A stretch of DNA of 64,000 nucleotides from Paracoccus sp. M683 (GTDB lineage Bacteria; Pseudomonadota; Alphaproteobacteria; Rhodobacterales; Rhodobacteraceae), in contig NZ_VKDF01000005.1 of the NCBI RefSeq assembly GCF_007096355.1, positions 269,778 to 333,777 on the forward strand. Reading direction: 5' to 3'. The notes under the pieces are model-generated. The model was not told where the DNA came from and ran no database searches. It saw only the letters and a list, made by a program, of their open reading frames with translations. Both the position numbers and the translations under genes were made by a program. This document shows positions 36,434 through 45,411 of this stretch, piece after piece (positions within the stretch are counted from its first letter, which is position 1; every line of letters starts with the position of its first letter).

Positions 36434-37278
36434 TTCCGGCCCTCCATCCGCAGCATCCGGTCCAGCATGATCGCGACGACCACGATGATGAAGCCGGATT
36501 CAAAGCCAAGCGCGGTGTTCACACTGTTCAGCGCCCGCACCACCGGCACCCCAAGACCCGAGGCCCCCACCAGCGCCGCGATGACCACCATGGACAGCGA
36601 CAGCATGATCGTCTGGTTCAGCCCCGCCATGATCTGCGGCAGCGCGCTTGGCAGTTCCACCTTCCACAGCAACTGCCGGGGGGTGGCGCCAAAGGCCGTT
36701 GCCGCCTCGATCAGCGAGCGGGGGGTGGAACTGATGCCCAGATGGGTCAGCCGGATCGGGGCGGGCAGCACGAAGATCACCGTCGCGATCAGGCCCGGCA
36801 CCATGCCGATGCCAAAGAACACGATGGCAGGGATCAGATAGACAAAAGTGGGCAGGGTTTGCATCAGGTCCAGCACCGGCCTGACCCAGGCATAAAGCCG
36901 CGGCCGGTGCGCCACGGCGATGCCGATGGGCACGCCCACGGCCATGCAGACCACGCAGGCCGACAGAACCAGCGTCAGCGACTGCATGGTTTCTTCCCAG
37001 TAATCCTGGTTCAGCACGAACAGCAGGGCCAGCGCCGTCAGCAGGCAGGTTTTCCAGTTGCGCTGCAAGAACCAGGTGATCGCCACGAAGATCGCGATCA
37101 GCACAAAGGGATGGGGGGTTTCCAGCAGCCACAGGATGCCGTCGATCAGCGCATCCAGCGCGGTCGAGATCGCATCGAACAGCCAGGCGGCATGGGCGTT
37201 CAGCCAGTCGAACACCGCCTTGGCGGTCTTGCCGACCGGGATCTTGTGATCGGTCACCAGATTGGTCAATTGCTCCAT
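36430..37278 (-). CDS. choW: Choline/betaine ABC transporter permease (ChoW/ProW family)
   Basis: A 282-residue inner-membrane permease with about six to seven helices. The binding-protein-dependent transport (EAA-type) segment RSLIEAATAFGATPRQLLWKVELPSALPQI contacts ChoV. SLSMVVIAALVGASGLG is typical of ProW-like proteins. It lies downstream of choX, separated by a hairpin, and overlaps choV by ATGA. Confidence 0.92.
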   Translation of the reverse strand: MEQLTNLVTDHKIPVGKTAKAVFDWLNAHAAWLFDAISTALDALIDGILWLLETPHPFVLIAIFVAITWFLQRNWKTCLLTALALLFVLNQDYWEETMQSLTLVLSACVVCMAVGVPIGIAVAHRPRLYAWVRPVLDLMQTLPTFVYLIPAIVFFGIGMVPGLIATVIFVLPAPIRLTHLGISSTPRSLIEAATAFGATPRQLLWKVELPSALPQIMAGLNQTIMLSLSMVVIAALVGASGLGVPVVRALNSVNTALGFESGFIIVVVAIMLDRMLRMEGRK

Positions 37279-37309
37279 TCAGCGCGTCCCTCTGTCCCGA
37301 TGGGTTGCC

Positions 37310-37340
37310 GGCCCGGCATGGCAACAGGCGGTGCCGGGCC
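37310..37340 (-). terminator. Intercistronic hairpin between choX and choW
   Basis: GGCCCGGCA and TGCCGGGCC form a perfect 9-bp stem with a 13-base loop in the 116-base gap. It probably stabilises or attenuates, so that more binding protein than permease is made. Confidence 0.5.
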
Positions 37341-37394
37341 TTTCGATCTGTTGCGGGCGTGCGTTCCGGTGCGGGGGAACGCGCGCCCGCATTT

Positions 37395-38336
37395 TCAGCC
37401 CGCCAGTGCGGCGGTCAGCGCGGCATTGGCATCGCCGCCGTCAAAGGTGGTCACGCCGTCCAGCCAGGGGGCGGCGGCATCGGGATTGGCCTTCAGCCAT
37501 TCGGTCGCAGCATCGGCCGGATCGGCGCCATCATTCAGGATCGCGCCCATGACGGCATTTTCCATATCCAGCGTAAATTCCAGATTTTGCAGGAATTTGC
37601 CGACATTCGGGCAATCCGAAACATAGCCCGAGCGCGTGTTTGTCGCCACCTCGGCGCCGCCCAGATTGGGGCCGAACACCTCGTCGCCGCCTTCCAGATA
37701 GGTCAGCTCATGCGCGGCGTTCATCGGATGGGGCTCCCAGCCAAGGAACACGATCGGCTCGCCCGCGCTATCGGCCCGCGTGACCTGCGCCAGCATGCCC
37801 TGTTCGCTGGATTCCACCACCTCGAAGGTGCCCAGCCCGAACGTGTCATTCGCCACCATCTCCAGCAGCAGGCGGTTGCCGTCATTGCCCGGCTCGATGC
37901 CATAGATCTTGCCGTCCAGCGCGTCCTTATGCTCGATGATCTTGGTGAAATCGTCGATGCCCAGATCGGCGCCGGCCTTGTTGGTGGCCAGCGTATACTT
38001 GGCCCCGGTCAGGTTGGTGCGTACCGTGTCGACGGTGCCTGCCTCGCGATAGGGGGCGATGTCGGCCTCCATCGTGGGCATCCAGTTGCCAAGGAAGATA
38101 TCCACATCATCGGTTGACAGCGCGGTATAGGTGACAGGCACCGATAGCAGCTTGATTTCCGTCTCATAGCCAAGCGCGTTCAGGATCGTCGTCGCCACAG
38201 CCGTCGTCGCGGTGATGTCCGTCCAGCCGACATCCGAAAACACCACCGATTTGCAGTCGTCGCTTTCCTGCGCCAGCGCGGGGGTGGCCAGCATGGCGGC
38301 GGCAAGGGCTGCGGAAACGATACGGAATCTTGTCAT
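37395..38336 (-). CDS. choX: Periplasmic choline-binding protein (ChoX type)
   Basis: A 313-residue OpuAC/ChoX-family binding protein. The signal peptide ends at TPALAQ (about residue 22). The mature chain starts ESDDCKSVVFSDVGWTDITATT. IFLGNWMPTMEADI, GIEPGNDGNRLL and FLGWEPHPMN supply the aromatic and acidic residues expected around a quaternary ammonium ligand. The two Cys residues (DDCKS, SDCPN) probably form a disulphide, as in ChoX. It is divergent from betI, so choline uptake and oxidation can share one control region. Confidence 0.93.
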   Translation of the reverse strand: MTRFRIVSAALAAAMLATPALAQESDDCKSVVFSDVGWTDITATTAVATTILNALGYETEIKLLSVPVTYTALSTDDVDIFLGNWMPTMEADIAPYREAGTVDTVRTNLTGAKYTLATNKAGADLGIDDFTKIIEHKDALDGKIYGIEPGNDGNRLLLEMVANDTFGLGTFEVVESSEQGMLAQVTRADSAGEPIVFLGWEPHPMNAAHELTYLEGGDEVFGPNLGGAEVATNTRSGYVSDCPNVGKFLQNLEFTLDMENAVMGAILNDGADPADAATEWLKANPDAAAPWLDGVTTFDGGDANAALTAALAG

Positions 38337-38354
38337 TCTGTTCTCCCTGTTTTG

Positions 38355-38374
38355 TTGATTGACCCGTCAATTAA
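38355..38374. promoter_or_regulatory. Candidate BetI operator between choX and betI
   Basis: TTGATTGACCCGTCAATTAA is an inverted repeat with 8 of 9 arm positions matching around a central CC. It lies in the shared choX/betI promoter region, where BetI, a choline-released TetR repressor, would be expected to bind. Confidence 0.65.
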
Positions 38375-38428
38375 AAACCTGATAGGCGCGAAGTGCAGCA
38401 GATACTGATCCCGACCAGAGTGCAACCC

Positions 38429-38995
38429 ATGCCAAAACTTGGTGCCGAGCCTATCCGAAAAGCCGCGTTGATCAACGCGGCAATTTCAGCCGTCGGCCGT
38501 GCGGGGTCGCTGGATGTGACTGTTGCGCAGATCGCACGCGAGGCGGGGATGTCCTCGGCGCTGGCGCATCATTACTTCGGCTCCAAGGACCAGATGTTCC
38601 TGGCCGCCATGCGCCATGTGCTGAACAATTACCGCGATGCGGTGGCCGCAAGGCTGCCCGGCGGCACGCCACGCGGGCGGCTGGACGCGATCATCGCCGC
38701 CAGTTTCGATGACCTGAATTTCCAGCAAGAGGTGATCAGCGCCTGGCTGAACTTCTACGCGCTGTCGCGGGTGAACGATCAGGCGGCGCGGCTGTTGCGG
38801 GTCTATCACCGGCGGTTGCATTCCAATCTGATGGTGGCGCTGCGCCCGCTGACAGCGCGGCCCGACCGCGTGGCCGAGACGCTGGCCGCGCTGATCGACG
38901 GGCTGTATCTGCGCGCCGCCCTTGGCCGCAGCCCGGTCGAGGGCCCCGCCGCCATCGCCATGATTTCCGACTATCTGAACGAGACCCTGACATGA
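38429..38995 (+). CDS. betI: Choline-responsive TetR repressor BetI
   Basis: A 188-residue TetR-family regulator. The N terminus [23 protein letters not shown] closely follows BetI, and the HTH is [27 protein letters not shown]. BetI represses the bet genes and is released by choline. The ATG at 38429 is preferred over an upstream GTG because it restores the conserved MPKLG start. It overlaps betB by 4 bases. Confidence 0.94.
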   Translation: MPKLGAEPIRKAALINAAISAVGRAGSLDVTVAQIAREAGMSSALAHHYFGSKDQMFLAAMRHVLNNYRDAVAARLPGGTPRGRLDAIIAASFDDLNFQQEVISAWLNFYALSRVNDQAARLLRVYHRRLHSNLMVALRPLTARPDRVAETLAALIDGLYLRAALGRSPVEGPAAIAMISDYLNETLT

Positions 38996-40443
38996 GCCAG
39001 CCCGTCATCACCCAGCCCACAGCCAGCCTGTATATCGACGGCGCCTTTGTCGAAGGGCGGGGCGCATCGCTGCCCGTGCTGTTCCCCTTTGACGGCAGCC
39101 TGATCGCCACATTGCACGAGGCCAGCACCACGCAGGTTGCCGATGCCGTTGCGGCGGCCGAGCGTGCCCAGCCTGCCTGGGCTGCGCTGGCGCCGGTGGA
39201 ACGGGGCAGGGTGCTGCAACGCGCCGCTGCGATCATCCGCGAACGCAATGCCGATTTGTCGATGCTGGAGACGCTGGATACCGGCAAACCCATTCAGGAA
39301 ACGCTGGTGGCTGACTGGGAATCGGGTGCCGCCGCGCTGGAATATTTCGGCGGGCTGGCGGCCACGCTGACCGGCCAGATGATCCCCCTGGGCCGCGATT
39401 GGGTCTATACCATCCGCGAACCGCTTGGCGTCTGCGCGGGCATCGGGGCGTGGAACTATCCCAGCCAGATCGCCTGCTGGAAGGCCGCGCCCGCGCTGGT
39501 CATGGGCAATGCCATGGTGTTCAAGCCGTCCGAGGAAACCCCGCTTGGCGCCCTGAAACTGGCCGAGATCCTGACCGAGGCCGGACTGCCCGCCGGCATC
39601 TTCAACGTGGTTCAGGGGCGCGGTGCCGTGGGCGCGGCGCTGACCGGCGATGCGCGGGTGGCCAAGATCTCGCTGACCGGCTCGGTGCCCACGGGGCAGC
39701 GCGTCTATGCCGCCGCGGCCGAAGGCTTGCGGCATGTGACGCTGGAACTGGGCGGCAAGTCACCGCTGATCGTCTTTGATGATGCCAGCCTAGATGACGC
39801 GGTTGGCGCGGCGATGATGGCCAATTTCTACTCTTCGGGGCAGGTCTGTTCCAATGGCACTCGGGTGTTCCTGCAATCGGGCATCCGCGACGCGTTTCTG
39901 GACCGGCTGGCCGCCCGCGTGGCCAGCGTGCGCATCGGCGACCCGCGCGACCCCGACACCCAGTTCGGCCCGATCATCAGCCCCGGTCAGGCCGCCAGCA
40001 TCCGTGCCGCCATCGCCGCCGGTCAGGCCGAGGGCGCGCGTCTGGTCGCGGGTGGTCCGGGCGAGGGGGCTTTCGTGCCGCCCACGGTCTTTGCCGATGC
40101 CACCGACGACATGGCCCTTGCGCGCGAGGAAATCTTTGGCCCGGTCCTGACCGCCCTCGGCTTCGAGACCGAGGACGAGGTCATCGCCCGCGCCAATGCC
40201 ACCCAATTCGGTCTGGCGGCGGGGGTCTTTACCCGCGATCTGGCCCGCGCCCATCGCGTCGTGGCGCGGCTGCAAGCTGGCACCTGCTGGATCAATGCCT
40301 ATAACCTGACCCCGGTCGAGGCCCCCTTTGGCGGCGTCAAGATGTCGGGTCTGGGGCGCGAGAACTCGGCTGCGGCCATCGAACATTATTCGCAGCTGAA
40401 ATCGGTCTATGTCGGTATGGGGGCAGTCGATGCACCCTATTGA
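38992..40443 (+). CDS. betB: Betaine aldehyde dehydrogenase BetB
   Basis: A 483-residue NAD(P)-dependent aldehyde dehydrogenase that oxidises betaine aldehyde to glycine betaine. [21 protein letters not shown] (cofactor site), [30 protein letters not shown] (Glu general base), [13 protein letters not shown] (catalytic Cys) and [22 protein letters not shown] are diagnostic. It is second in betI-betB-gst-betA. The next start lies inside its 3' end. Confidence 0.95.
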   Translation: MSQPVITQPTASLYIDGAFVEGRGASLPVLFPFDGSLIATLHEASTTQVADAVAAAERAQPAWAALAPVERGRVLQRAAAIIRERNADLSMLETLDTGKPIQETLVADWESGAAALEYFGGLAATLTGQMIPLGRDWVYTIREPLGVCAGIGAWNYPSQIACWKAAPALVMGNAMVFKPSEETPLGALKLAEILTEAGLPAGIFNVVQGRGAVGAALTGDARVAKISLTGSVPTGQRVYAAAAEGLRHVTLELGGKSPLIVFDDASLDDAVGAAMMANFYSSGQVCSNGTRVFLQSGIRDAFLDRLAARVASVRIGDPRDPDTQFGPIISPGQAASIRAAIAAGQAEGARLVAGGPGEGAFVPPTVFADATDDMALAREEIFGPVLTALGFETEDEVIARANATQFGLAAGVFTRDLARAHRVVARLQAGTCWINAYNLTPVEAPFGGVKMSGLGRENSAAAIEHYSQLKSVYVGMGAVDAPY

Positions 40444-41083
40444 TCCGATCACCATCTGGGGGCGGGCCGACAGCTCGAACGTGCAGGCAGTCATGTGGGG
40501 CGCGGCGGAACTGGGCGTGCCGGTGAACCGCATCGACACAGGCCACCGCTTTGGCGGGCTTGATACGCCCGAATACCGCGCCATGAACCCCCATGGCCGT
40601 GTGCCCACCATGCGCGATGGCGATCTCGTGATGTGGGAAAGCTGTGCGATCCTGCGCTATCTGGCCAGCCGCTATGGCGATGGCGGGGCCTTCTGGCCCG
40701 AGGGTCCGGTGGCGCGGGCGCGGGTCGATATCTGGGCCGAATGGGCCAAGCACGAGGGATCGAGCCACTTCACCTATCCGATCTTCTGGCAATGCATCCG
40801 CACGCCCGAGGCGCAGCGCGACAAGGCGCAGCTGGCGGCCAATATCGCCAGATGGGAAGAAACCCTTGACCGGATCCAGCCGCAGATCGCCGCGCATGGC
40901 TGGCTGGCCGGCCCGGATTTCACCCTGGCCGATATTGTCGCCGGTCACTACCTGTTCCGCTGGTTCACGCTGGATGTGCCGCGCCGGCCGCGCGCGGTGG
41001 TCGAGGACTGGTATGCCCGCCTGACCGACCGCCCGGCCTATCGCCAGCATGTGATGGTTTCCTATGACGCGCTGAGGGCATGA
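40430..41083 (+). CDS. Glutathione S-transferase family protein inside the bet operon
   Basis: A 217-residue GST. The thioredoxin-like N domain starts [21 protein letters not shown], where a Ser sits in the usual catalytic Ser/Cys position. [27 protein letters not shown] is the glutathione-binding region (cis-Pro and E-S motif), and [12 protein letters not shown] is the C-domain N-capping motif. It overlaps betB by 14 bases and betA by 4, so it is translationally coupled to choline oxidation. Its function there is unknown; scavenging of reactive betaine aldehyde or peroxide is speculation. Confidence 0.88.
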   Translation: MHPIDPITIWGRADSSNVQAVMWGAAELGVPVNRIDTGHRFGGLDTPEYRAMNPHGRVPTMRDGDLVMWESCAILRYLASRYGDGGAFWPEGPVARARVDIWAEWAKHEGSSHFTYPIFWQCIRTPEAQRDKAQLAANIARWEETLDRIQPQIAAHGWLAGPDFTLADIVAGHYLFRWFTLDVPRRPRAVVEDWYARLTDRPAYRQHVMVSYDALRA

Positions 41084-42699
41084 TGGCGGACGCAGACTAT
41101 GTCATTGTGGGCGCAGGTTCGGCGGGATGCGCGCTGGCTTACCGGCTGGTGAAGGCCGGCCACACGGTCGCGCTGATCGAATTTGGCGGCACCGATTACG
41201 GCCCCTTCATCCAGATGCCGGGTGCCTTGTCCTATCCGATGAACATGTCGCGCTATGACTGGGGGTTTTCCTCGCAGCCCGAAGAACATCTGGGCGGGCG
41301 CCGCCTTGCCACCCCGCGCGGCAAGGTGCTGGGCGGGTCGTCCAGCATCAATGGCATGGTCTTCGTGCGCGGCCACCGCAAGGATTTCGACCATTGGGCC
41401 GAAGCCGGGGCATCGGGCTGGGACTATGCCCATGTCCTGCCCTATTTCAAACGGATGGAGACCTGGCATGGCGGCAACGGCCCCTCGGATTATCGCGGCA
41501 CCGACGGCCCGCTGCATGTGACGCGCGGGCCGCGCAAGAACCCGCTGTTCAATGCCTTCATCGAGGCAGGCCAGCAGGCCGGCTATCCCCTGACCGCCGA
41601 CTATAACGGCCAAAGCCAGGAGGGTTTCGGCCCGATGGAGGCGACCATCTGGAAGGGCCGCCGCTGGTCGGCCGCCAATGCCTATCTGCGCCCGGCGATG
41701 CGCTCGGGGCGGTTGAAGGTGATTTCGGGCTTTGCGCGTCGGGTGGTGTTTCAGGACGACCGCGCCATCGGCGTCGAGATCGCCCGGCGCCGCCGGATCG
41801 AGGTGATCCGGGCCGGACGAGAGGTGATTCTGTCGGCCAGTTCGATCAACACGCCGAAGCTGCTGATGCTGTCAGGCGTTGGGCCGGCCGATCATCTGCG
41901 TCTGCACGGGATCGAGCTGCGCGCCGACCGTCCCGGCGTGGGGGCGAATTTGCAGGACCATCTGGAGGTCTATATGCAATACCGGGCGACCCAGCCCGTC
42001 ACCCTGTTTTCCAAGTTCAACTATCGCGGCAAGGCGCAGGTCGGGCTGCAATGGCTGCTGCGCCATACCGGGCTGGGGGCGTCGAACCAGTTCGAAAGCT
42101 GCGGTTTCATCCGATCCTCGGATGCGGCCGACTATCCTGACATCCAGTATCATTTCTTGCCGCTGGCCGTGCGATATGACGGCAAGGCGGCGGCCGAGGG
42201 GCATGGGTTCCAGGCCCATGTCGGCCCGATGCGGTCCAAGTCGCGCGGCACTGTCCGGCTGGCATCGGGCGACCCGTTGGTGCCGCCGGAAATCCGCTTC
42301 AACTATATGTCGCATCCCGATGATTGGGCCGAGTTCCGCGCCTGCGTGCGACTGACCCGACAGATATTTGCCCAACCCGCCTTCGACCCCTATCGCGGCG
42401 ACGAGATCCAGCCCGGCGCACGCGTCCAGACCGATGCGGAAATCGACGATTTCATCCGCCAGCATGCCGAATCGGCCTATCACCCCTGTGGCACCGCACG
42501 CATGGGCGCGGCGGATGATCCCGATGCGGTGGTGGACCCGGAATTGCGGGTGATCGGGGTTCAGGGCCTGCGCGTTGCTGACAGTTCGATCTTTCCGCGC
42601 GTGACCAATGGCAATCTGAACGGGCCCTCGATCATGACCGGCGAAAAGGCGGCCGATCACATCCTGGGACAGGGCATGCTGCCACCGTCGAACCTGTGA
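41080..42699 (+). CDS. betA: Choline dehydrogenase BetA (GMC oxidoreductase)
   Basis: A 539-residue FAD-dependent GMC oxidoreductase. FAD-binding [16 protein letters not shown] is at the N terminus. [26 protein letters not shown] and [24 protein letters not shown] are GMC signatures. The C-terminal HPCGTARMG segment and [17 protein letters not shown] hold the catalytic His/Asn region. It oxidises choline to betaine aldehyde and possibly further. The start overlaps the GST stop; an ATG one codon later is equally possible. Confidence 0.93.
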   Translation: MMADADYVIVGAGSAGCALAYRLVKAGHTVALIEFGGTDYGPFIQMPGALSYPMNMSRYDWGFSSQPEEHLGGRRLATPRGKVLGGSSSINGMVFVRGHRKDFDHWAEAGASGWDYAHVLPYFKRMETWHGGNGPSDYRGTDGPLHVTRGPRKNPLFNAFIEAGQQAGYPLTADYNGQSQEGFGPMEATIWKGRRWSAANAYLRPAMRSGRLKVISGFARRVVFQDDRAIGVEIARRRRIEVIRAGREVILSASSINTPKLLMLSGVGPADHLRLHGIELRADRPGVGANLQDHLEVYMQYRATQPVTLFSKFNYRGKAQVGLQWLLRHTGLGASNQFESCGFIRSSDAADYPDIQYHFLPLAVRYDGKAAAEGHGFQAHVGPMRSKSRGTVRLASGDPLVPPEIRFNYMSHPDDWAEFRACVRLTRQIFAQPAFDPYRGDEIQPGARVQTDAEIDDFIRQHAESAYHPCGTARMGAADDPDAVVDPELRVIGVQGLRVADSSIFPRVTNGNLNGPSIMTGEKAADHILGQGMLPPSNL

Positions 42700-42711
42700 C
42701 GAACCGGGCCA

Positions 42712-42773
42712 AGGGGCCTTGCCCCTCGGCGCGTGCCGCGCCTCACCCCAGGATATTTGGATCAAAGCGAGGC
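42712..42773 (+). repeat. 3'-end element after betA: hairpin plus CCCCAGGATATTTGGATCAAAG
   Basis: AGGGGC / GCCCCT with a CTT loop lies 12 bases after the betA stop. It is followed by CTCACCCCAGGATATTTGG and ATCAAAGCGAGGC. The same unit appears in reverse at 42911-42979 after moaA. The hairpin probably terminates betA. Confidence 0.75.
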
Positions 42774-42776
42774 GGC

Positions 42777-42791
42777 TTAACCTTGTCTTAA
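42777..42791. promoter_or_regulatory. CtrA-type binding site in the betA-moaA gap
   Basis: TTAACCTTGTCTTAA is a full TTAA-N7-TTAA site. It shares TTAACCTT with the site at 31365-31379 read on the minus strand. No protein gene with convincing features follows; a 12-bp hairpin lies 64 bases downstream. Confidence 0.5.
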
Positions 42792-42854
42792 TCCAATCAT
42801 GCGAAACAGGTTCCACGGTACAGGCGGGGACGCCGATGACCGTTCAGAGCGAGG

Positions 42855-42896
42855 CATCCCGCAGGCACTGCGCCCCTCGGCCGCGCCTGCGGGATG
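42855..42896 (+). other. Large hairpin, possible end of a small RNA
   Basis: CATCCCGCAGGC (42855-42866) pairs perfectly with GCCTGCGGGATG (42885-42896) around an 18-base loop; ACCTTTCG follows. Together with the CtrA-type site upstream it could form a small transcript of about 90-100 bases, which is speculative. An in-frame short ORF through it ends FDPNILG, encoded by the downstream repeat, and is not convincing. Confidence 0.35.
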
Positions 42897-42910
42897 ACCT
42901 TTCGCCCTGG

Positions 42911-42979
42911 CCTCGCTTTGATCCAAATATCCTGGGGTGAGCCGGCCAGCCCTGCTGGACGGCGAGGGGCAAGGCCCCT
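42911..42979 (-). repeat. 3'-end element after moaA, inverted copy of the betA element
   Basis: On the minus strand AGGGGC / GCCCCT (AAG on the plus strand as loop) overlaps the moaA stop codon and is followed by CTCACCCCAGGATATTTGG and ATCAAAGCGAGG. It forms a long inverted pair with 42712-42773. Confidence 0.75.
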
Positions 42980-43983
42980 CAGCCGCCGGTATGGCTCATG
43001 TGGCGGCTGACCTGGCCAGAGACCGTCTGGCGCGAATAGTCGAAATCATGGCCCTTGGGCTTGCGGGCGATGGCCGCGCGGATTGCCGCGATCAGGGCTG
43101 CGTCATCATCGCTTTCGCGCAGCGGCGTGCGCAGGTCGGCGCGGTCTTCCTGGCCCAGGCACATGTAAAGCTCGCCCGTGCAGGTGACGCGCACGCGGTT
43201 GCAGCTTTCGCAGAAATTATGGGTCAGCGGGGTGATGAAGCCGATCTTCTGCCCGGTTTCGCCCAATTTCACATAGCGTGCAGGGCCGCCCGTGCGCTCG
43301 GCCAGGTCGATCAGGGTAAAGCGTTGGGCCAGACGCGCGCGCAGGTCGGAGAGGGGCCAGTATTGATCCAGCCGCTGTTCCTCGCCCATGTCGCCCATCG
43401 GCATGACCTCGATGAAGGTCAGGTCGTGATCGTTCACCGCGCACCAGTCGACCAGATCGAACAGCTCGGCTTCGTTGAAGCCCTTCAGCGCCACCACATT
43501 GATCTTGACGCGCAGGCCGGCCCGTTTGGCGGCCTCGATCCCGGCCTGGACCTGCGGCAACCGGCCCCATCGGGTGATCTGGGCGAATTTCGCATCGTCC
43601 AGGGTATCCAGCGACACATTGACGCGCCTGACGCCGCAATCGGCCAGTTCATCGGCAAAACGGGCGAGCTGGCTGCCATTGGTGGTCAGGGTCAACTCGT
43701 CCAGCCCCTGCCCGAGATGGCGCGAGGCGGCACGGAAGAACTCCATAATGCCGCGACGGACCAGCGGTTCCCCGCCTGTGATCCGCAGCTTGCGCACGCC
43801 AAGGCTGATAAAGCCCGAACACAACCGATCCAGTTCTTCCAGCGTCAGCAGTTCCTTCTTGGGCAGGAACTGCATGTGCTCGGCCATGCAATAGGTACAG
43901 CGGAAGTCGCAGCGATCCGTGACCGAAACCCGAAGATAGGTGATCGGGCGGGCAAAAGGGTCGATCAGCGGCGCGTGTTCCAT
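42979..43983 (-). CDS. moaA: GTP 3',8-cyclase MoaA
   Basis: A 334-residue radical SAM enzyme for the first step of molybdenum cofactor synthesis from GTP. The N-terminal CDFRCTYC binds the SAM cluster. [14 protein letters not shown] and [10 protein letters not shown] are radical-SAM motifs. The C-terminal [19 protein letters not shown] ligates the second [4Fe-4S] cluster, and the chain ends in the essential Gly-Gly. The ATG at 43983 ([20 protein letters not shown]) is preferred over earlier in-frame starts. No other moa gene is adjacent. Confidence 0.96.
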   Translation of the reverse strand: MEHAPLIDPFARPITYLRVSVTDRCDFRCTYCMAEHMQFLPKKELLTLEELDRLCSGFISLGVRKLRITGGEPLVRRGIMEFFRAASRHLGQGLDELTLTTNGSQLARFADELADCGVRRVNVSLDTLDDAKFAQITRWGRLPQVQAGIEAAKRAGLRVKINVVALKGFNEAELFDLVDWCAVNDHDLTFIEVMPMGDMGEEQRLDQYWPLSDLRARLAQRFTLIDLAERTGGPARYVKLGETGQKIGFITPLTHNFCESCNRVRVTCTGELYMCLGQEDRADLRTPLRESDDDAALIAAIRAAIARKPKGHDFDYSRQTVSGQVSRHMSHTGG

Positions 43984-44107
43984 AGTCCCATATCTATGTT
44001 CGTGGTGCCCGATGCACAAGCTTTCGCCGATCACGCAAGCGCCGGTTTACGCGTGATCGGGGCGGGTTTACCTTGCCTGCAACGCTTTTGCCGAGGGAGC
44101 TTTGACG

Positions 44108-44623
44108 ATGAATGTTATCCGTGCCGCGCTGCTGCTGATGCCGATGCTGGCATTGGCTGGATGTGCGGCGATGCAGCAGGCCCCGACCGAACGCCCTGAC
44201 GGTGTTGCGACGACAGCCGAAGGCGCGCCCCTGCCGCCCGAGGCCGTGCAGGCCGCAGCCGCGATCACCCAGGCCCCGCCGCCGCGCCCGCGCGCGCGCG
44301 CCACGGCGGCGCAACTGGATACCACCACCACCGAACAGCGCGCCGCCGCTGCCGCCCCGGCCCAGGCGGCCGAGACCAGGCTGGGCACCACCATCGCCTC
44401 GCTTGGCGACGCGACCGAGCCGGGGTTCTGGATCAAGACGCCTCTGGTCAAGAGCCGTGGCATCGGTCGTATCGTGAACCCGGCCAATGGCAAATCGGCC
44501 AAGGTCGATCTGATCCCGCTGGACGGGCCGGCCAGCGGTGGCAGCCAGGTCTCGTTGCCGGCCTTGCAATTGCTGGGGGTTTCGCTGACCGATTTGCCTT
44601 CGCTTGAGGTGTTCCGGTCCTGA
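44108..44623 (+). CDS. Conserved lipoprotein of unknown function
   Basis: A 171-residue lipoprotein. The signal peptide (MNVIRAALLLMPMLALAGC) ends in the lipobox LAGC. A Pro/Ala/Arg-rich linker (about residues 25-95, PPPRPRARATAAQ) precedes a compact C-terminal domain beginning TEPGFWIKTPLVKSRGIGRIV and containing ANGKSAKVDLIPLDG, SQVSLPALQLLGVSLTDLP. The C-terminal part resembles small outer-membrane-associated domains seen in Rhodobacteraceae, but I do not recognise a named function. It is divergent from moaA. Confidence 0.82.
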   Translation: MNVIRAALLLMPMLALAGCAAMQQAPTERPDGVATTAEGAPLPPEAVQAAAAITQAPPPRPRARATAAQLDTTTTEQRAAAAAPAQAAETRLGTTIASLGDATEPGFWIKTPLVKSRGIGRIVNPANGKSAKVDLIPLDGPASGGSQVSLPALQLLGVSLTDLPSLEVFRS

Positions 44624-44624
44624 A

Positions 44625-45299
44625 TCAGCCGGCCTTGATCAATCGCGTGGCCTCGCGCCGGGCGAAAGGTTTCATCCGCGCCCCGTGTTCGTCCAGAAAG
44701 GCCCGGACGCGGGGCGCGTCGCGTTTGGACAGGTCGCGCAGCCACCAGGCGATGGCCTTCTGGATGAACCATTCGCGGTCATCCGCCATGCTGGCGGCCC
44801 AGCCAAGGATACGCTGGCGGCGCGCCAGGTCATCGGGCTTGGGATGGTTCATCTTGGCCCAGGGCAGGGTGCCGACCAGCGCCGCTCGGCGGATCCAGAA
44901 GCTGTCGGCGCGGGTCCAGGCTTCGACCTGATCCAGCCGATCGGGTGCCGCAACCAGACGGCGGCCAGCGGCTGACATGGCATGATCGGCAATGGCCCAG
45001 GCATCGAAATCAGGCACCCAGGATGCCAGAAGATCCCAGACCGGGCCGTCATCGGCAATGCGGGCCTGTGTCAGCAGTTTGGCGGCGGCCACGCGGGCCT
45101 CGTGAATGTCGCTACGCCACAGCGCATCGGCCAGCGCGACGCGGCCCGGCAGGTCGAGGGCGGCGCGCCAGTTCTGCACCAGTTCGTCGATCTGCGGGGT
45201 TTGGATGCCCAAATAGGCACGTGGGGCCTTGTGATAGCTGGCAATCTGCGCGGCCCGTTCGGCATCGGCCAGCGCGCGCAATTCGTTCAACTCGTCCAT
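44625..45299 (-). CDS. DNA alkylation repair protein, AlkD-like HEAT-repeat glycosylase
   Basis: A 224-residue all-helical protein of the AlkD family, which excises positively charged N3/N7-alkylated purines without base flipping. [47 protein letters not shown] and [12 protein letters not shown] are family-like, with the Trp/Asp/Arg residues expected near the lesion. The start at 45299 ([10 protein letters not shown]) is preferred; the frame continues upstream with unrelated composition. Its stop lies just 1 base beyond the convergent lipoprotein stop. Confidence 0.87.
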   Translation of the reverse strand: MDELNELRALADAERAAQIASYHKAPRAYLGIQTPQIDELVQNWRAALDLPGRVALADALWRSDIHEARVAAAKLLTQARIADDGPVWDLLASWVPDFDAWAIADHAMSAAGRRLVAAPDRLDQVEAWTRADSFWIRRAALVGTLPWAKMNHPKPDDLARRQRILGWAASMADDREWFIQKAIAWWLRDLSKRDAPRVRAFLDEHGARMKPFARREATRLIKAG

Positions 45300-45411
45300 C
45301 GCGGCCTCCTGTTTCGGCGCTTCTAGGAAAGCGCGGCCGCCGCCGCAAGAAGGTGGTGGCGGCACCCTGATGGTAGCGATAAAAGGGGCGCGCAATCGAA
45401 AAGGTGTCCCC

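Noticed and set aside
42836..42940. Short ORF in the betA-moaA gap ending in FDPNILG
   Set aside because: Its C terminus is encoded by the dispersed CCCAGGATATTT element read in reverse, and it has no ribosome binding site or coding-like composition.
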